From: Cricetomys ansorgei
Lineage: Eukaryota; Chordata; Mammalia; Rodentia; Nesomyidae
Direction of reading: 5' to 3'
DNA: 64,000 bases
NCBI GenBank assembly: GCA_026225945.1
Contig: JAMJFZ010004067.1
Coordinates: 1 to 64,000, forward strand
Position 1 is the first letter of the stretch. Every line of letters starts with the position of its first letter. This document shows positions 21,690 to 32,974 of the stretch, one piece after another. A program made the position numbers and the translations under genes. The notes under the pieces are model-generated. The model saw only the letters and a list, made by a program, of their open reading frames with translations, ran no database searches and had not been told where the DNA came from.

Positions 21690-21812
21690 CTCTGAAAAAG
21701 AAGATGGGAAGGATGGGTAGAAGGAGGGAAAGACAGACAGAAAGGGAGAGGAGAAAGAAAGGGAGGGATGGAAAGAGGAGGAGGGAGAAGAGAATGAAAG
21801 AAGAAACATACA
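21690..21812. repeat. Polypurine low-complexity tract
   Basis: About 120 bases are almost pure A/G (GGAAGG, GAAAGA and GAGGAGG mixtures). They generate spurious arginine/lysine-rich and serine/leucine-rich frames on the two strands. Confidence 0.9.
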
Positions 21813-22676
21813 TTTCTTCCTTCTCATCTAATCAAAGTGTCAGAACACCTGCTTGAACAAGCCATGCTCACATTGACATGTATTATCTGTGACATGAAAA
21901 TGAGAATCCAATTAGAAAGGCAAAGCACCTTTGTTTTACATTCTTGCCAAATGGTAGGTGTGTGTATTTATCTCATGGAATTTTATCTGTTAATGTTTCT
22001 ATTAAATGAGTCAATGGATTTGAAAACTACAAGTTTCATCATTTCAGAATAGTCCACAGGGTCTAATAATGTCTTCACTAAATTACAATGATCTTTTTAC
22101 TAATTCTATTCTCCATTGCTGACATCTGTGCACTCAGCATTAATTTTAGGGATAGATCTCCTCCCCTCAAGTCAACACTGATATAGGATGGATAGAATAG
22201 TAGCAGAATGACAAGTTCTGAGGACTAAGTTGTCCTGAATATTGGCTTAGGACCACCATTTCTGAACTTAAAAAAGGAAAGGAGGCTGCCACCTAACCTC
22301 TGCCACCAACCTCACAATACAATACGATTAAAATTTGGATAAAGGCTTTGCCTAAAGTGTAACCAATCAAATTGGCCTCAATGAAAATGAAGCAGTATTG
22401 CCTGAATCTTAGTTGAAAATACAGGATTGCAAGGTGTGCAATGGCCTTAAAGTCACACCTGCAAAAGGTGAGAATCTTAACTAAAATAAGAGACTCCCAC
22501 TCTCAGAACATCACTACTGAGGTCAAATGTCTTGACCTCTGCTCCCTGGAGGGTCATCTTCTGCAATGATGTCAAAATGCAACCATTAAAACAATCTATT
22601 TAATTTACAATTATGAATTTTTTACTTTAATAAGTTAGCACATGATAATTAAACAGATTTATGGAGCACAGTGTGG

Positions 22677-22704
22677 TATATATATATATATATATATATA
22701 TAGT
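22677..22704. repeat. (TA)n microsatellite
   Basis: About 14 uninterrupted TA units. Confidence 0.95.
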
Positions 22705-22793
22705 GTAATAAACAAATCTTTAAAAACACATTTAATTAAACAAAAAGTCTGATTTAGAGAAAACTATATTGAATATTATATTTACTTAAAGAA

Positions 22794-22797
<4 letters not shown>

Positions 22798-22833
<36 letters not shown>
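22798..22833. repeat. (TA)n microsatellite
   Basis: About 17 uninterrupted TA units, 94 bases after the previous TA tract. Confidence 0.95.
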
Positions 22834-22836
<3 letters not shown>

Positions 22837-23769
22837 GTTTATATAAAAAGACATGTGAGAAACACCAAAATTCTCAAACCAGATGACTTGTACAGTGATT
22901 TCCATTCTTTTGCTCATAGTTTTAAACAAGAACAAAATAGCTCCCTGAACCATTTATATAAAAGTTTAATGAAGAGAACACTAGAGCAGAACTAAGATAT
23001 TTCCATAAAATCACTTCCCCATTCAATTCCCATTTGCTATTGATCAAAACAATGTAAATTTCCGAAAGATACACCATGTCTGGGTTCCTTCACCAATTCT
23101 CCTTTATGTGAAAAGAATTAGAGAGACAAGAAAATTAAAATAATAAAGAAAATATAATTCTATGATCCTGGTGTGTAGGAATCACAATATGAAAGTGCAT
23201 TTTAGTTTGCAGATGTGTATCTCTGGAATGCAGTAGCAGGTTTTCTTCGCAGGAGATGGCCCTGTCTGCTGCTACACATCAACTGACTCATCTGTCTCTA
23301 TTTCCAAGGCTGCAGATGCTACACAGTTACACTGATTGCTTTCCTTCCCACCAAATTGGAAACGGATCTGCTTCATTGGCAAACCATGCCATTCACAATA
23401 GTTTTCCTAAGTGTGTCTGCATGCTTCCGAATCTTAAATTTTACTATAGAGCCATGCATCTTGCTACCTCCTAATTGATGGGATTATTATCCTCAAACCT
23501 ATCTCCTTTCTCAAAACTTTCTCAAGTTATCCTGGATATGCACTAAGGAACACTAAATAGTATGAAAATAGTGAAAGAGGTAGCCACTTTAGAGAGCTAT
23601 GTGCAGTCTTTCCTCACTATGATAAACCCTGGTTAGTATTCTAAACAACTGTAAAAAAGGGCCCCAAATCCAGGAGCCATTTTGAAAATACTGTTATAGG
23701 TACTGATTCAGGACACATTGAAAAATATAAAAGAAAAATATGCATTTGTTTATGAATCCAACATTTTCA

Positions 23770-23940
23770 ACTTCAAGCTTTGTGACCTTGGAAAAGCTAT
23801 TTAACCTCCCTAAGGCTCAATTTTAGTACCCATAAAATAGTGATAAATATTTATCTTACAAGGTTATAGGAAGAATTGAGAATATATGTGGCAATATACC
23901 TGTCTCATAATAGGAACAGAATAGGTAGCTAGTGTTAGAA
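23770..23940 (+). mobile_element. MIR SINE, sense
   Basis: Clear MIR order: tgtgaccttggaaaagcta, tttaacctccctaaggctca, cccataaaatagtgataaa, tatttatcttacaaggttat, aggaagaattgagaatat, then acctgtctcataatagga. It is the best-preserved MIR in the window and directly abuts an MLT1-type LTR. Confidence 0.75.
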
Positions 23941-23949
23941 TGCATCTTC

Positions 23950-24240
23950 TCTAGTTATCTATTGTAGCATAACAACTTTCCCCACTTCAAAACTCAGTAA
24001 TAGAAAATGGTAATAATCATTTACTATCTCTCGGGGCTTGTGTGGATCACAACTTTGAGAATGGCTTGGGTGAGAAATTCTGGCTTCACTCTTCCATAAA
24101 ATTTCCATCTGATGAAGACCAAGTTCAGCTCAAAGACCTTCACTCATATGATAAATGCTATTCAGATTTGAACAGCTAGGAAACTAAGGTGTGAATCTTG
24201 AAATATAGTATTTACATCCTTTCAACAGAAAAAGCTGCAG
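23950..24240 (-). mobile_element. MLT1-type MaLR LTR, antisense
   Basis: The start tctagttatctattgtagca, then taacaactttccccacttc, actcagtaatag and catttactatctctcgggg is the reversed 3' terminus of MLT1 ('ggtaatttgttacgcagcaatagataacta'). Following text (gtgagaaattctggcttcac) continues colinearly. The 5' part of the LTR is not recognisable. Confidence 0.65.
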
Positions 24241-24289
24241 GATATCACAGGAGCTACTCTTTTAGATTCACTCTTTTTCAAAAAAAATA

Positions 24290-24482
24290 TTATGTTTATG
24301 GACTTATTTCTTCATGTTTGTGTTTAAGTGTGGGTGAGTATATGACCTTTGTGTAGAGAAGTTAGAGGAAAACTTATGATAATCAATTTCCTTCTCCTAC
24401 CATATGAGTCTTGGGGATAAAATACAGGGCTTTAGGCTTGAAAGCAAGCACCTTCAGCCTCTGAGCTATCTTACCATCTCTG
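24290..24482 (-). mobile_element. B3 SINE, antisense
   Basis: The blocks agaagttagaggaaaactta, ccttctcctaccatatgagt, cttggggataaaatacaggg, ctttaggcttgaaagcaagc and gagctatcttaccatctct are the reversed B3 consensus from tail to head. Confidence 0.7.
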
Positions 24483-25494
24483 AATCCATTCTCTGAAAAG
24501 GTCACAGTGCTCTGGAATATGGAAAAGTACAGCAAGAATTTTAGTGGCACTCAGTCCCACCATTACAAAATTATTCCAGTAGGAAAACTCCTCCCATGGG
24601 CATGTATTTCTCACGACCTTCTTCTCCATGCAGCTACGACTTTCTCAGGACTATGCAATAGTCCAAAACACCTCCCTTTGAGTCATGGTCTTCTCATTGC
24701 CCTTTCTCATTCTTTTGACCCCATCCCTTGAATTCAGAGGCATTTTTCTTAACAAATATCTCATATGGCTGATCTGATCTTGAGCTCTGCATAACAGAGA
24801 ATCCAACCTAAAATTGTCAAGACTAGAGAAAATTATGGCAATACGGCTTGGAGATGGACTTAATCCCTGCCCACCTTGCAAGGGACTTCTCACCGTGAAC
24901 TGGTGTGCCTGACACCTGGTTACTACTCAACCACTCCGTAGCTCACCAAAGCTTACCTATAAATATATTCTTGTGGAGGAAATATCCTCACTAGTGTGAT
25001 GATTGAAGCTATAGAATAATTTGGGGCAAGAAATGGTTCCCAAACTATTGAAGCTGTTTGGCTGTATCAGACTGTGTTGATACTAAGGAAAGGATGAGGA
25101 AGAATGAGGGGCCTTTCATAGTCAAGGGCTAAGTCTGAGACTGTGAGGACCTCCTGGGGAAATAGGGGATAAACTATAGATGAATGAGTCTGAGAAATGT
25201 CAAAGTCTTATTGCTGAAACCTCATGGGTAATTTGATATATTGGTACAGTCACCTTCAGAAATTAAAACATATCACTGTCCCCACATTGAGTACAACAGC
25301 TTACATACCTCTCACAAGCAAAAATCAGGGACCCTGCCCTCAAGTCCCCAGATCCTGGTCATTATGATATTGTCAAAAAGCCTGGGATCTCATCATCAAA
25401 GACGGTTGAATGAGACCCCTCAGCTGCAATTCCTTAGGTACAATTCTGAATATCATCTTTTCTGATGTGGAGACATGAGGACTAGAAAATTTGA
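24483..25494. other. Gene-free stretch, no recognised element
   Basis: Frames of 74-80 codons exist on both strands with no recognisable domain. Composition is closer to balanced than in the flanks, but I see no exon signals that I can defend. Confidence 0.4.
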
Positions 25495-25625
25495 CTGACA
25501 ATAGAACCATAATAGATACCTGCATTCACAAAAGGGGAAAGCTGACATCTTACAGTAGTTATTAATGGCTGAGTCTGGAATTTGCACATTTCCTATTTAC
25601 AGTCAAATTATAACTATTCCACAAA
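25495..25625 (-). mobile_element. Decayed MIR, antisense
   Basis: The blocks caaaaggggaaagctgacat, cttacagtagttattaatgg and ctgagtctggaatttgcac fit the reversed MIR ('gaaactgaggc', 'cacagctagtaatggc', 'agagctgggatttgaac'). Divergence is high. Confidence 0.4.
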
Positions 25626-26555
25626 AGCTGGAAGAATACATGGGAATTGTGAGGTAGAAAAACAACAATGTATTACTCTTGTGAGAGACACAAATTAACC
25701 ATCAGATATCTACAATAGCACCAGCAGAATCTTCACACAGTGGGTCTCCATTATGGCTGGGAACTCCTAAGTTAGAGAAATCTATGGCTTACAAGGAAAG
25801 AAGTAAAAAAGCTGATTCTTCATCCCAGTCAGAGAGATTCCCTCATTCTTTAAATCGTTCACTGTTAAAACAGCTCTAAATAATAGCACAAATAAACAAT
25901 GGACTGGCTTTCATTTTTTCCATACTTGTGAAAATATAGGCAATGATAAGATGTCCAAGACAAATGTACCTCAGAACACTGGTCTCTAAACACTCTGAAT
26001 TCTAGCAAGACACATATTGCTGTTCCTTTGGTCATGGCTTGGTTCCAATATCGATTGTTTTCCATGCCTCTGGGCTCCAACTACTCTATGTCATCCTTTG
26101 TTTATGTAATAAAGAAACTCTATGTACGATTGTATAGGCTCCTGGGCCTGCTTCCTGATAGTAAAGCTTATTTTCATTTTGTATTTTCTCTCTCACTACT
26201 TGTTCAAATCCAGGAAGCCATATCAGAGGACCTTACAAATTGTGTATTTCCTGTAAATCCTAAAACTTTAAAAGCATTGTGGGCTTTTTATAAATCTCAT
26301 TGAAAAACTTCAGCAACATAATTGGAGACAGGGCTCAACCACAGCCTCTTCAAGACAATTCCTTCTATACTTCAGGCTTGCTGTAACTGTGGATGGTGTC
26401 TTATGAGTCTTAGATATCTTACTGTTAATTAAAAGAATATATCAAGCATCCCTTAGGATAGGACATTTTCTCTGAAAGTTTCAAAGGTTGTTTATAAAGC
26501 GCTTGATAATCTTATCAAAGATTTTCATAACCCCATCCTGCATTTGATCTTTGTA
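25626..26555. other. Gene-free stretch, no recognised element
   Basis: A 91-codon plus frame at 26028-26303 and a 71-codon minus frame share the same place and have no recognisable domain. I cannot name any repeat. Confidence 0.4.
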
Positions 26556-27030
26556 CTAAGGGCAGTTGTAATGTTGCAAACCACTTGCTGGCAGAGGGAA
26601 GAGGAAAAACAACTTCTCTAAGTCACTTACATTTGTTCTAAATTCCATTTTAAAGTGAGATGAATTATAATTTACTGCAGCTTTCTTCATCTTTATAAGT
26701 ATTAAGCACTTACATGAAAACGTTTTTCTTTTTCTACAGTTATGTGGGCAACAGTTTGAACAACTTCTCACCATATCGCCAGTGTCTTTCTTTTAACCAG
26801 TGTTCTTTAGCATAATCTTTAGCTTTGTTGAGTCTTCTCTGACATTTTTTCCTTGAGTAACTTTGACTACTGCTAAGTAGTAGTTGTAGGCCATCGCCAT
26901 TGAGATTTTTGTTTAGATTCTCCTTAATATTTTTCAAAAATCTGGTGATTTGTTCCAATTCCATTGTCACATGTTTAGATTTATGTTTTAGAAAATTTCC
27001 ACTTGCAGAAGCCAGATTCTGCCACAGCTA
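26556..27030 (-). pseudogene. Unidentified coding-like segment in two minus-strand frames
   Basis: On the minus strand a frame is open from upstream of 27000 to a stop near 26740. Its first internal ATG lies near 26970. A second, overlapping frame continues to 26556. The first encodes a charged, coiled-coil-like segment (residues around 40-60 read QRRLNKAKDYAKEHWLKER). I do not recognise the protein. A decayed retrocopy with a frameshift near 26740-26774 is possible, but so is chance. There is no poly-A tail or target-site duplication that I can see. Confidence 0.2.
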
Positions 27031-27277
27031 GTCCAATATAAAACATTATCTAAATTTTCAAAACCAAAAATATTACTTTACAGTCTGCCATTGTTACTTT
27101 GGATCAGGAATATCACAGCATGCTTCCCTGGAGAATTCTAACTTAGAGATTTTTTTTTAACCTGATTGTAATCTTATTTCTAAAGTTGGAACATCAGAAG
27201 CTGGACAGCTGAGGAACTTTACAATATTCAGGATTCTCTGAAGGAAAAAGCCAGTCGATTGACATGATACTTAGTAT

Positions 27278-27450
27278 CAATGATCAATATAACAGAATCC
27301 AGAATAAATGAGATAAGCCTTTGAGCATGCCTATGGAACTGTCTTCATTATGCTGAGGTTGGAAGACATACTCACTGTAAGCAACAATAAATCCTTTCTC
27401 CTTTAAGTTGTTTTTGACAATAACAAAACAAAGTAAGACAAAAATTGATG
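27278..27450 (+). mobile_element. MaLR-like LTR, internally deleted
   Basis: The start gatcaatataacagaatcca, then gagcatgcctatggaact and tatgctgaggttggaagac pass directly into the LTR 3' end aacaataaatcctttctcct, followed by taagttgtttttgacaataac and agtaagaca. The central part of the LTR is missing. A polyadenylation-like AATAAA sits in the expected place. Confidence 0.5.
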
Positions 27451-27687
27451 CTAGATTTTGGGTCTATGTTGTAATAAACCTATGTAATTCTCATGCCATT
27501 GGAACTGTATTGTAGCTGGAATATAGGAGAGTTTGGAACTTTAGGCTAGGGTCCTAGAATGCTATCAGCAGAGTATAATGGACTAATCTAGTGGGAGTTT
27601 GGTAGACAAGAATGCTAGATAAAATATATTCCATGAATGTCCAGCTATGGAGCTTTGAATGGATAATAAGTACTCAATAAAAAACTG

Positions 27688-27813
27688 GAATATCAGATAT
27701 TTACATTACAATTCATAACAATAGCAAAATTATAGTCATGAAGTAACAGTAAAAATAATTTTATGAGAACCTGGATTAAAGGGTTGCAGCATTGGGAAGG
27801 TTGAGAACCACTG
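27688..27813. mobile_element. URR1-type rodent hAT-Charlie element
   Basis: The order agatatttacattacaattc, ataacaatagcaaaattat, gtcatgaagtaacagtaaaa, ataattttatgag, attaaagggttgcagcattg and ggaaggttgagaaccactg is that of a common non-autonomous rodent hAT element. The right end is the hAT-type terminal inverted repeat GAACCACTG. The left terminal repeat is lost. I am fairly sure of the family and less sure of the subfamily name. Confidence 0.75.
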
Positions 27814-27814
27814 C

Positions 27815-28925
27815 TTTAAAGGAAAAAGGCCATCTGTTCCTCAAAAGCAGATGCCTAGAGAAGTCTTGTCCCAGGTTCAGTGTACAGGAGCTGATATAAG
27901 AGTGACCCTAGCAGACCAGGCTCCATCTCAAACTGTCAGCAAAACTTGATAGTATTGTCCCTGTCATACTGATTTTATAGGTGTAGAGATATAAGATTAA
28001 GCGGGTCCTGGAGTACTGCTTCACAGTTTCAAAAACAGCTGGGGACTGACAAAGTATATTAATATAAGGTAGGAATGACTATCAGGGTGCCTTGAGAGCC
28101 ACCTGTGAAAGTGAAACAGGTCTGGGACCTTGGGACATCAACTGTTGAAAGCTTCAGGCATAGACTAGGGGAGTAGATGATAGAATCTCTGTGTGCTGAA
28201 GACAACATAGCTAGAGGAGTGAAGATACCCAAGTATCCTGAAGTCCAGTTGATCACAAGTCCCAGATGCAAGAATTGGAGCTACAGGAATTGGTGTTTTC
28301 CCTGATGGATATTAGTTTTCTCTTGGTGTGATTATTTTTGCTATTACCAGTCCTTCCATTTTGGTATAGGAATGTTAACTTTGTTTCACATGTGTGGAAT
28401 GTCCATAGCTTGTTTAGTTTATTTTATAGGAACACAAGACTGGACTTTAAAGTGTTGAAATTGTTAACAGATGATGAGAACTTTTAAAGTTAGACTGAAT
28501 GCAAATTATAACATGGTCATAAGTCTTTGAAGACAAGGAAGTGGGAGGTTATGACATAAAAGTGATATATTTGGCTATCAAATTGACAAGGAGTAGGATT
28601 GCGATGTGTTATCAACTTGACAGAATCTAGACTCACCCAGGAGCTGGATCTCTAGGCATATCTGAGTGGCATTATTTTTTATTGTTTTGCAACTGTTAGA
28701 GGCACTACTCCCAGTATGAACTATATACATAGAGAAAGGGAGCTATGCAGCAAGCATGCATCCTTCCTCTTCTGTTTTCCGACTGTGGATGGAATGTGAG
28801 TAGCCGCCTAAAACTCTGCTACCTTGACTTCCCTGTGATGATGGACTCTTCCTTTAACTGTGATCTAAAACAATCCTTCCCTCCCTTTAGTTTACTTTGT
28901 CACAGAAACGGAAAAGAAACAAAGA
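27815..28925 (+). mobile_element. MaLR-like internal region plus 3' LTR
   Basis: From about 27990 to 28590 the sequence matches a dispersed rodent retroelement internal region that I recognise (cagatgcaagaattggagc, aggaattggtgttttccctg, gaagacaaggaagtggg). It joins an LTR at about 28600: gttatcaacttgacagaatc, actcacccaggagctgg, ttccgactgtggatggaatg, ctaccttgacttccctgtga, gatggactcttcctttaac, and an end with cacagaaacggaaaag. No gag or pol frame survives. Its boundary with the hAT element to the left is approximate. Confidence 0.5.
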
Positions 28926-29275
28926 CAGATAGATATGAGTGTGTTCCTTGTTTAATAATTTGAAAATACATCTACTCAACTCAATGAACATCGTAGTTTA
29001 CTACCTCCTAGACATGTTCGGTATACTTGCTTGTTGACAAAAACTCATCAATGCAGTCTATTTTATAGTAACATGTTATATACACTTTGTAATTTATAGA
29101 ATGCCTCTGTCCAAAAAAAAATGAATGCTTGTCATATAATTTATTGAGCTTACCCTTGCGATCTAGGTTGACCAAGAATTCACTTGCCTCTATCACACCT
29201 CTGGAAAGTGAATTCTAGTGTACAACACAACTACTGACTTGGAAAAGATGAAAATTCTGAGGAAAACCATATATC

Positions 29276-29465
29276 TCAGTTCTTATGAACATTTGCTGCT
29301 TTTCAGAAGCACCCACATTGAGTGGCTCACAACCACTTGCAACTCAATCTCTGACGAATCTAATACTTTCTTCTGAGAACCTGGGGACCTTTGTGGGAAC
29401 CTGCACACACTTGGCATATATTCACACAAGTATATATATAAATAAACATAAAAATAAAAAATTCA
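29276..29465 (+). mobile_element. B3/B2-type SINE, sense
   Basis: The blocks tcagaagcacccacattgag, tggctcacaaccacttgca, actcaatctctgacgaatc, tgtgggaacctgcacacac and an AT-rich tail (aataaacataaaaataaaa) follow the B3 body. The tRNA-like head is degraded. Confidence 0.65.
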
Positions 29466-29533
29466 AGACTCTAAGCACAGTATCTTTAACAGGTGACATT
29501 ATCATAAATTACAGAAACTTAAAAGTCAAACAA

Positions 29534-30009
29534 TAGTTAGTCAGGGACTGTATGTTTGTAGAAGGAAATCTATTATGAAACTTGGCTCACAGAGTCATGA
29601 GAAAGTACCAAGAGTATGCTATGTGTAATCAGGAAATCCAAGAAAGTTGCAAAGGTACTTTAGCCTAAGTAAAAAGCTTGAGATTCAAAAGAACTGATGA
29701 TATTTAGTACTAGAGATTTGATGTCCAAGAATCCATAGGTCTGATGGCCAAGGGCAGACAGAGTAATAGTGTCTCTGAGTTTGTGGAAGGCGCCACTTAA
29801 CCATTCTTCTACCTTTCTGTTCTATTTTGGCCTTCAGCAGATTGAATAATGCCAGCACATGTTAGTCAAGGTACATTTTTGTTCAGTCGGCTTATTTAAA
29901 TGCTAATCTCCTTTGAAGCACCCTCAAAGATATACCCAGGAAAAATGCCCTACCAGCCATCAGGTTATCCTTTAGCTCATCAAGGTGACATAGAAAATTA
30001 ATCATCTCA
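29534..30009 (-). mobile_element. Old ERVL/MaLR-class solo LTR, antisense, near complete
   Basis: The left end ttagtcagggactgta, then cttggctcacagagtcatg, ggccttcagcagattgaat, aatgccagcacatgttagtc, cagtcggcttatttaaatgc, taatctcctttgaagcac, cctcaaagatatacccagg, taccagccatcaggttatcc and the right end aaaattaatcatctca reproduce an LTR reversed from its '...ctgactaa' end to its 'tg(a)tggttaatttt' start. About 475 bases, so nearly full length. Confidence 0.55.
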
Positions 30010-31189
30010 CCAGGATTGTATTTTCCTGGTATTTCAGGTCATCATCATATATTCTGTTTATGAACTACTTTAGGTTTGCTCACAGTATGCAAGCTCAGGG
30101 CAGTCAGAACTACTTTTGCATTGGCTTGCAGACCAAGAATTCGTAATTCCTGCCAACAGTGTTAAAGTTGCATAGATCTTATTTTTTAATACAGCCCCAA
30201 AACACGAATTTTTATTTCTATTGCATTTGTTTGCAAGCAGATTTACTTTAATTCAAGCCAAAAGACTCAAAAAATCAGCTATATTCTTAACAACAATATT
30301 TAGAAAAGAAAATCTGGCATGAATTCTAATTTTGAAGAATCCATATGCTTGGCCAACAGGGTCAACAATCTTAAAATGAAGAATATTAAATTCCTGTATT
30401 AAGATAGTTGAAAAGAATAATACATGTAATTTATTCAAATAATTGTTTAAACTATCAAAACAGAAGTAACATTACTTAAAAAAAAAGATATAGCTAATAG
30501 AAAGTTGTTGCTATTTTAATATGACCTTCACTCAGTTGCATATTTAGAGGAAAATACTATAATTGGAGCCAGCTAACAGGCAACTTTACATACTTTAAAG
30601 TCAGATTTGTCTGCCTATGCCAAAACCTAAAAGGATTATATTTAGAATATGAATATTGCCACTAATAAGTTTTAAAGTGGGAGAACTTTAAAAATACTTG
30701 TTGTAACCAATTAGAGCAATTAAAACCCAAATGTCAATAAGAATCCTCAGTGATTACCTGACTGAGGCTCAATGTGAGTTTTTATTCACTCTTCACTCTC
30801 ATTGATGCTACTTCTTTCATTAGGTGGAGGGGAGGCCATTCCAAAATCCTATCATATCCTTTAACGTCTCAATCTATTTTTATCCATTTCATTTTTAGTA
30901 GATTCAGCCTATTCTTTAGTCTTTACCAGTTAATAGACAGTATCAGCATCCACCAGTTACCCAAGTTAGACTATTCAGAATTGATGCATCCAGCCTTATG
31001 CCGTAGTGAACTATTCTCAACCTTATACATTCTGTACCTAAGGAGCCCTTTTTAATCCACTGCCCCAGTTCTGTCCTTCAGCATTGACATCTTATTTTTC
31101 CTCTAAGCTTAGTCTCTGTTCTTCAATTAGTCTTACATTTAGAGTATAGAATATTTTTCTAATCATAAATTACTTAAAAGGAATTCTTA
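30010..31189. other. AT-rich gene-free stretch
   Basis: No gene or named repeat is visible. A 93-codon plus frame at 30774-31055 has no recognisable domain. Confidence 0.4.
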
Positions 31190-31510
31190 TTTGATTTTTA
31201 AACTTTTTTTCCATATACTCTAAATAGTACTTCTCTGCCAGACATTATTAGCTAGAAACTATTTTCTCCCACTCTGTCTGCTGCCTCTTTACTCAGTTGC
31301 TTTGCAGGGCTTTTTTAATTTCATGAAATCCTGCTTGTCAATATTGGTGCTATTTCTTGAGCAACTGGATTCCTGTTTAGAAAATGCCTGCCTATGATGA
31401 TAGCTTGAAGTATTTTCTATACTTTTTCCTCTATCAGTTTTAGAATTCCAGTCTTAAAGTCTTTGATATATTTAGAGTTGACATTAGTGAGAAATGGGTT
31501 TCTTTTGTAT
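31190..31510 (-). mobile_element. LINE-1 ORF2 segment, inverted
   Basis: Read on the minus strand the order is atatatcaaagactttaaga, ctgatagaggaaaaagtata, gcaggcattttctaaacagg, gattt/catgaaattaaaaaag, gcaaagcaactgagtaaag and agagtgggagaaaatagtt. This is the ORF2 region encoding the C-terminal part after the reverse transcriptase. It lies head-to-head with a sense LINE-1 3' end starting near 31515. Confidence 0.65.
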
Positions 31511-31514
31511 TCTT

Positions 31515-31965
31515 CTATGTGTCCACCCTCATAAGAATGGATAAAGAATATGTGATTTATGTACATAGTGAATGCTTTAGCAGTAAAGACAGATATAGGT
31601 CTGTCATTTGCAGGAAAATGAATGCAATTGGAAATAATCACATTAAGCAAATTAAGTCACTCTCAGAAATACAAATAGTGCTTGTTTTCTCTAATTTATG
31701 GGTCCTTGATTTGATATAGAATTGTACAACTGCACATGTGTCTATGACACTAAAGCAGAAGTGAGAGTGTCAGAGGCAACAATGGAGACTCATGACAAAG
31801 AGCAAGCAAGCAAAGGGATGGTAATGGGCTCGAGGGAGGGATGGGCTCAGAGTAAGCCACATACTTGCATGAAAACAGCTTTCTGAAACCTCTATACGAC
31901 AATGTTGTTAGAATTAAAGGGAAAAGGCTAGTGTTTATATGACTTTAATAAAATTTAAAGCCCTC
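31515..31965 (+). mobile_element. LINE-1 3' end, sense, partner of the inverted segment
   Basis: The blocks tgtgtccaccctcataag, gaatggataaagaatatgtg, caggaaaatgaatgcaattg, attaagcaaattaagtcact, ctcagaaatacaaatagtgc, ttgttttctctaatttatgg and then ctaaagcagaagtgagag follow the end of ORF2 and the 3' UTR of rodent LINE-1. Together with the inverted upstream piece this fits a single insertion with a 5' inversion. Confidence 0.65.
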
Positions 31966-31999
31966 TAAATTCTCCCAAGTGTCCTTTCTCTCCACAACT

Positions 32000-32245
32000 T
32001 ATTTTTTTAAAAATTTAAATCCATTAATTTCCATGTATGAGACAGTAGCTTTCACTGTAACATTCTTTAGCTGCACATAATATACTTTGGTCAAATACAG
32101 CCCTGGGGCCTCTTTTTTTTCCTCACTCTCACCACCCACTAAATCATTTTCTCTCTCCATGGTCCCCCTTTGCATTCATGTCTTGCTTTGCTTTGGTTTG
32201 TTTTTTTAACCTGGATTCTAAATATGCATATCAGACTTTTTTACC
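32000..32245 (-). mobile_element. LINE-1 3' UTR segment, antisense
   Basis: The blocks cataatatactttggtcaaa, ctctctccatggtccccct, ttgcattcatgtcttgc and aacctggattctaaatatg are the reverse of a rodent LINE-1 3' UTR portion ('atccaggataaaaaa...aagacatgaatgcaaaggggg...tttgaccaaa'). Confidence 0.5.
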
Positions 32246-32589
32246 TGTAAAACACCATAGAATGATCATGAGTACAAATTATCTTCAAGCTAGATTCTAT
32301 TGTAAGGGATAAAGAGAGTCTGCCTATTTTGGGGGAGGGTAGTGAGGGTTAAAATTATATAATATTCATTGCATCTGCTTTTAAAAACACTTAAGTGTAG
32401 CAATAAGCACAAAGCAACTAAATAGAATAGAGTTTGTAAGGCTGGACTCCACATTCGTTACTTGTGTAAACTTTTCCTTCAGATCAGTTTTAAATAAATG
32501 TATCATGACAGAAAGCCTATGCTGAACACACAATAGCTAGCATTTGTTATTTGTAACACTGTGTTACGATTTTTGCTAACATTTGTGTT
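32246..32589. other. Gene-free stretch
   Basis: AT-rich DNA with one G-rich patch (ttttgggggagggtagtg at about 32329). Nothing else is recognised. Confidence 0.4.
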
Positions 32590-32720
32590 AATATATATAC
32601 AGATTATCTCTGTTGGGTGTCAAAATTAATAGATGAAATTTATAACATCTTCATAGTTTTTTTATGAATCAAGAACCTCAGAAGGGTGTTTTTAAAAAAC
32701 ATTCTAATGCTCTGAGTTAC
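32590..32720 (-). mobile_element. Decayed MIR, antisense
   Basis: The block cttcatagtttttttatgaat followed by caagaacctcagaaggg resembles the reversed MIR core ('tttacagatgaggaaactgaggctcagagagg'). The rest is weak. Confidence 0.35.
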
Positions 32721-32754
32721 AAACTTCACAATTTGCTTATTAAAAGCCCCCCCC

Positions 32755-32883
32755 ACCCCCCACTCAGAGTCTCACTGTGTAGCTCTTGGCTGGCCTAGAA
32801 CTCACTATGGAGACCAAGTTAGTCTCAAACACGATTCTGCTTCCTAAATGCTGGGATTAACCATGTGTACCACCATGTCCAGT
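32755..32883 (-). mobile_element. B1 SINE, antisense
   Basis: The order agagtctcactgtgtagctc, ttggctggcctagaactcac, tatggagaccaagttagtct, caaacacgattctgcttcc, taaatgctgggattaacc and accaccatgtccag is a complete reversed B1 (7SL-derived). A C-rich run (32741-32761) lies where a poly-T from the A-tail would be expected. Confidence 0.85.
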
Positions 32884-32974
32884 CTGAGGACTGATTTCTT
32901 ACTCTTCTTCTCATCACTGAAATAATGCCACACTTTCACCATAATGGACATTTCACCATTTCCATAACATGCCA

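Larger units (their letters stand above)
21813..23769. other. Gene-free stretch with two (TA)n tracts
   Basis: I find no gene and no repeat family I can name. The (TA)n tracts at 22677 and 22798 are given separately. Short frames at 21837-22052 and 23256-23474 have no recognisable domain. Confidence 0.45.
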
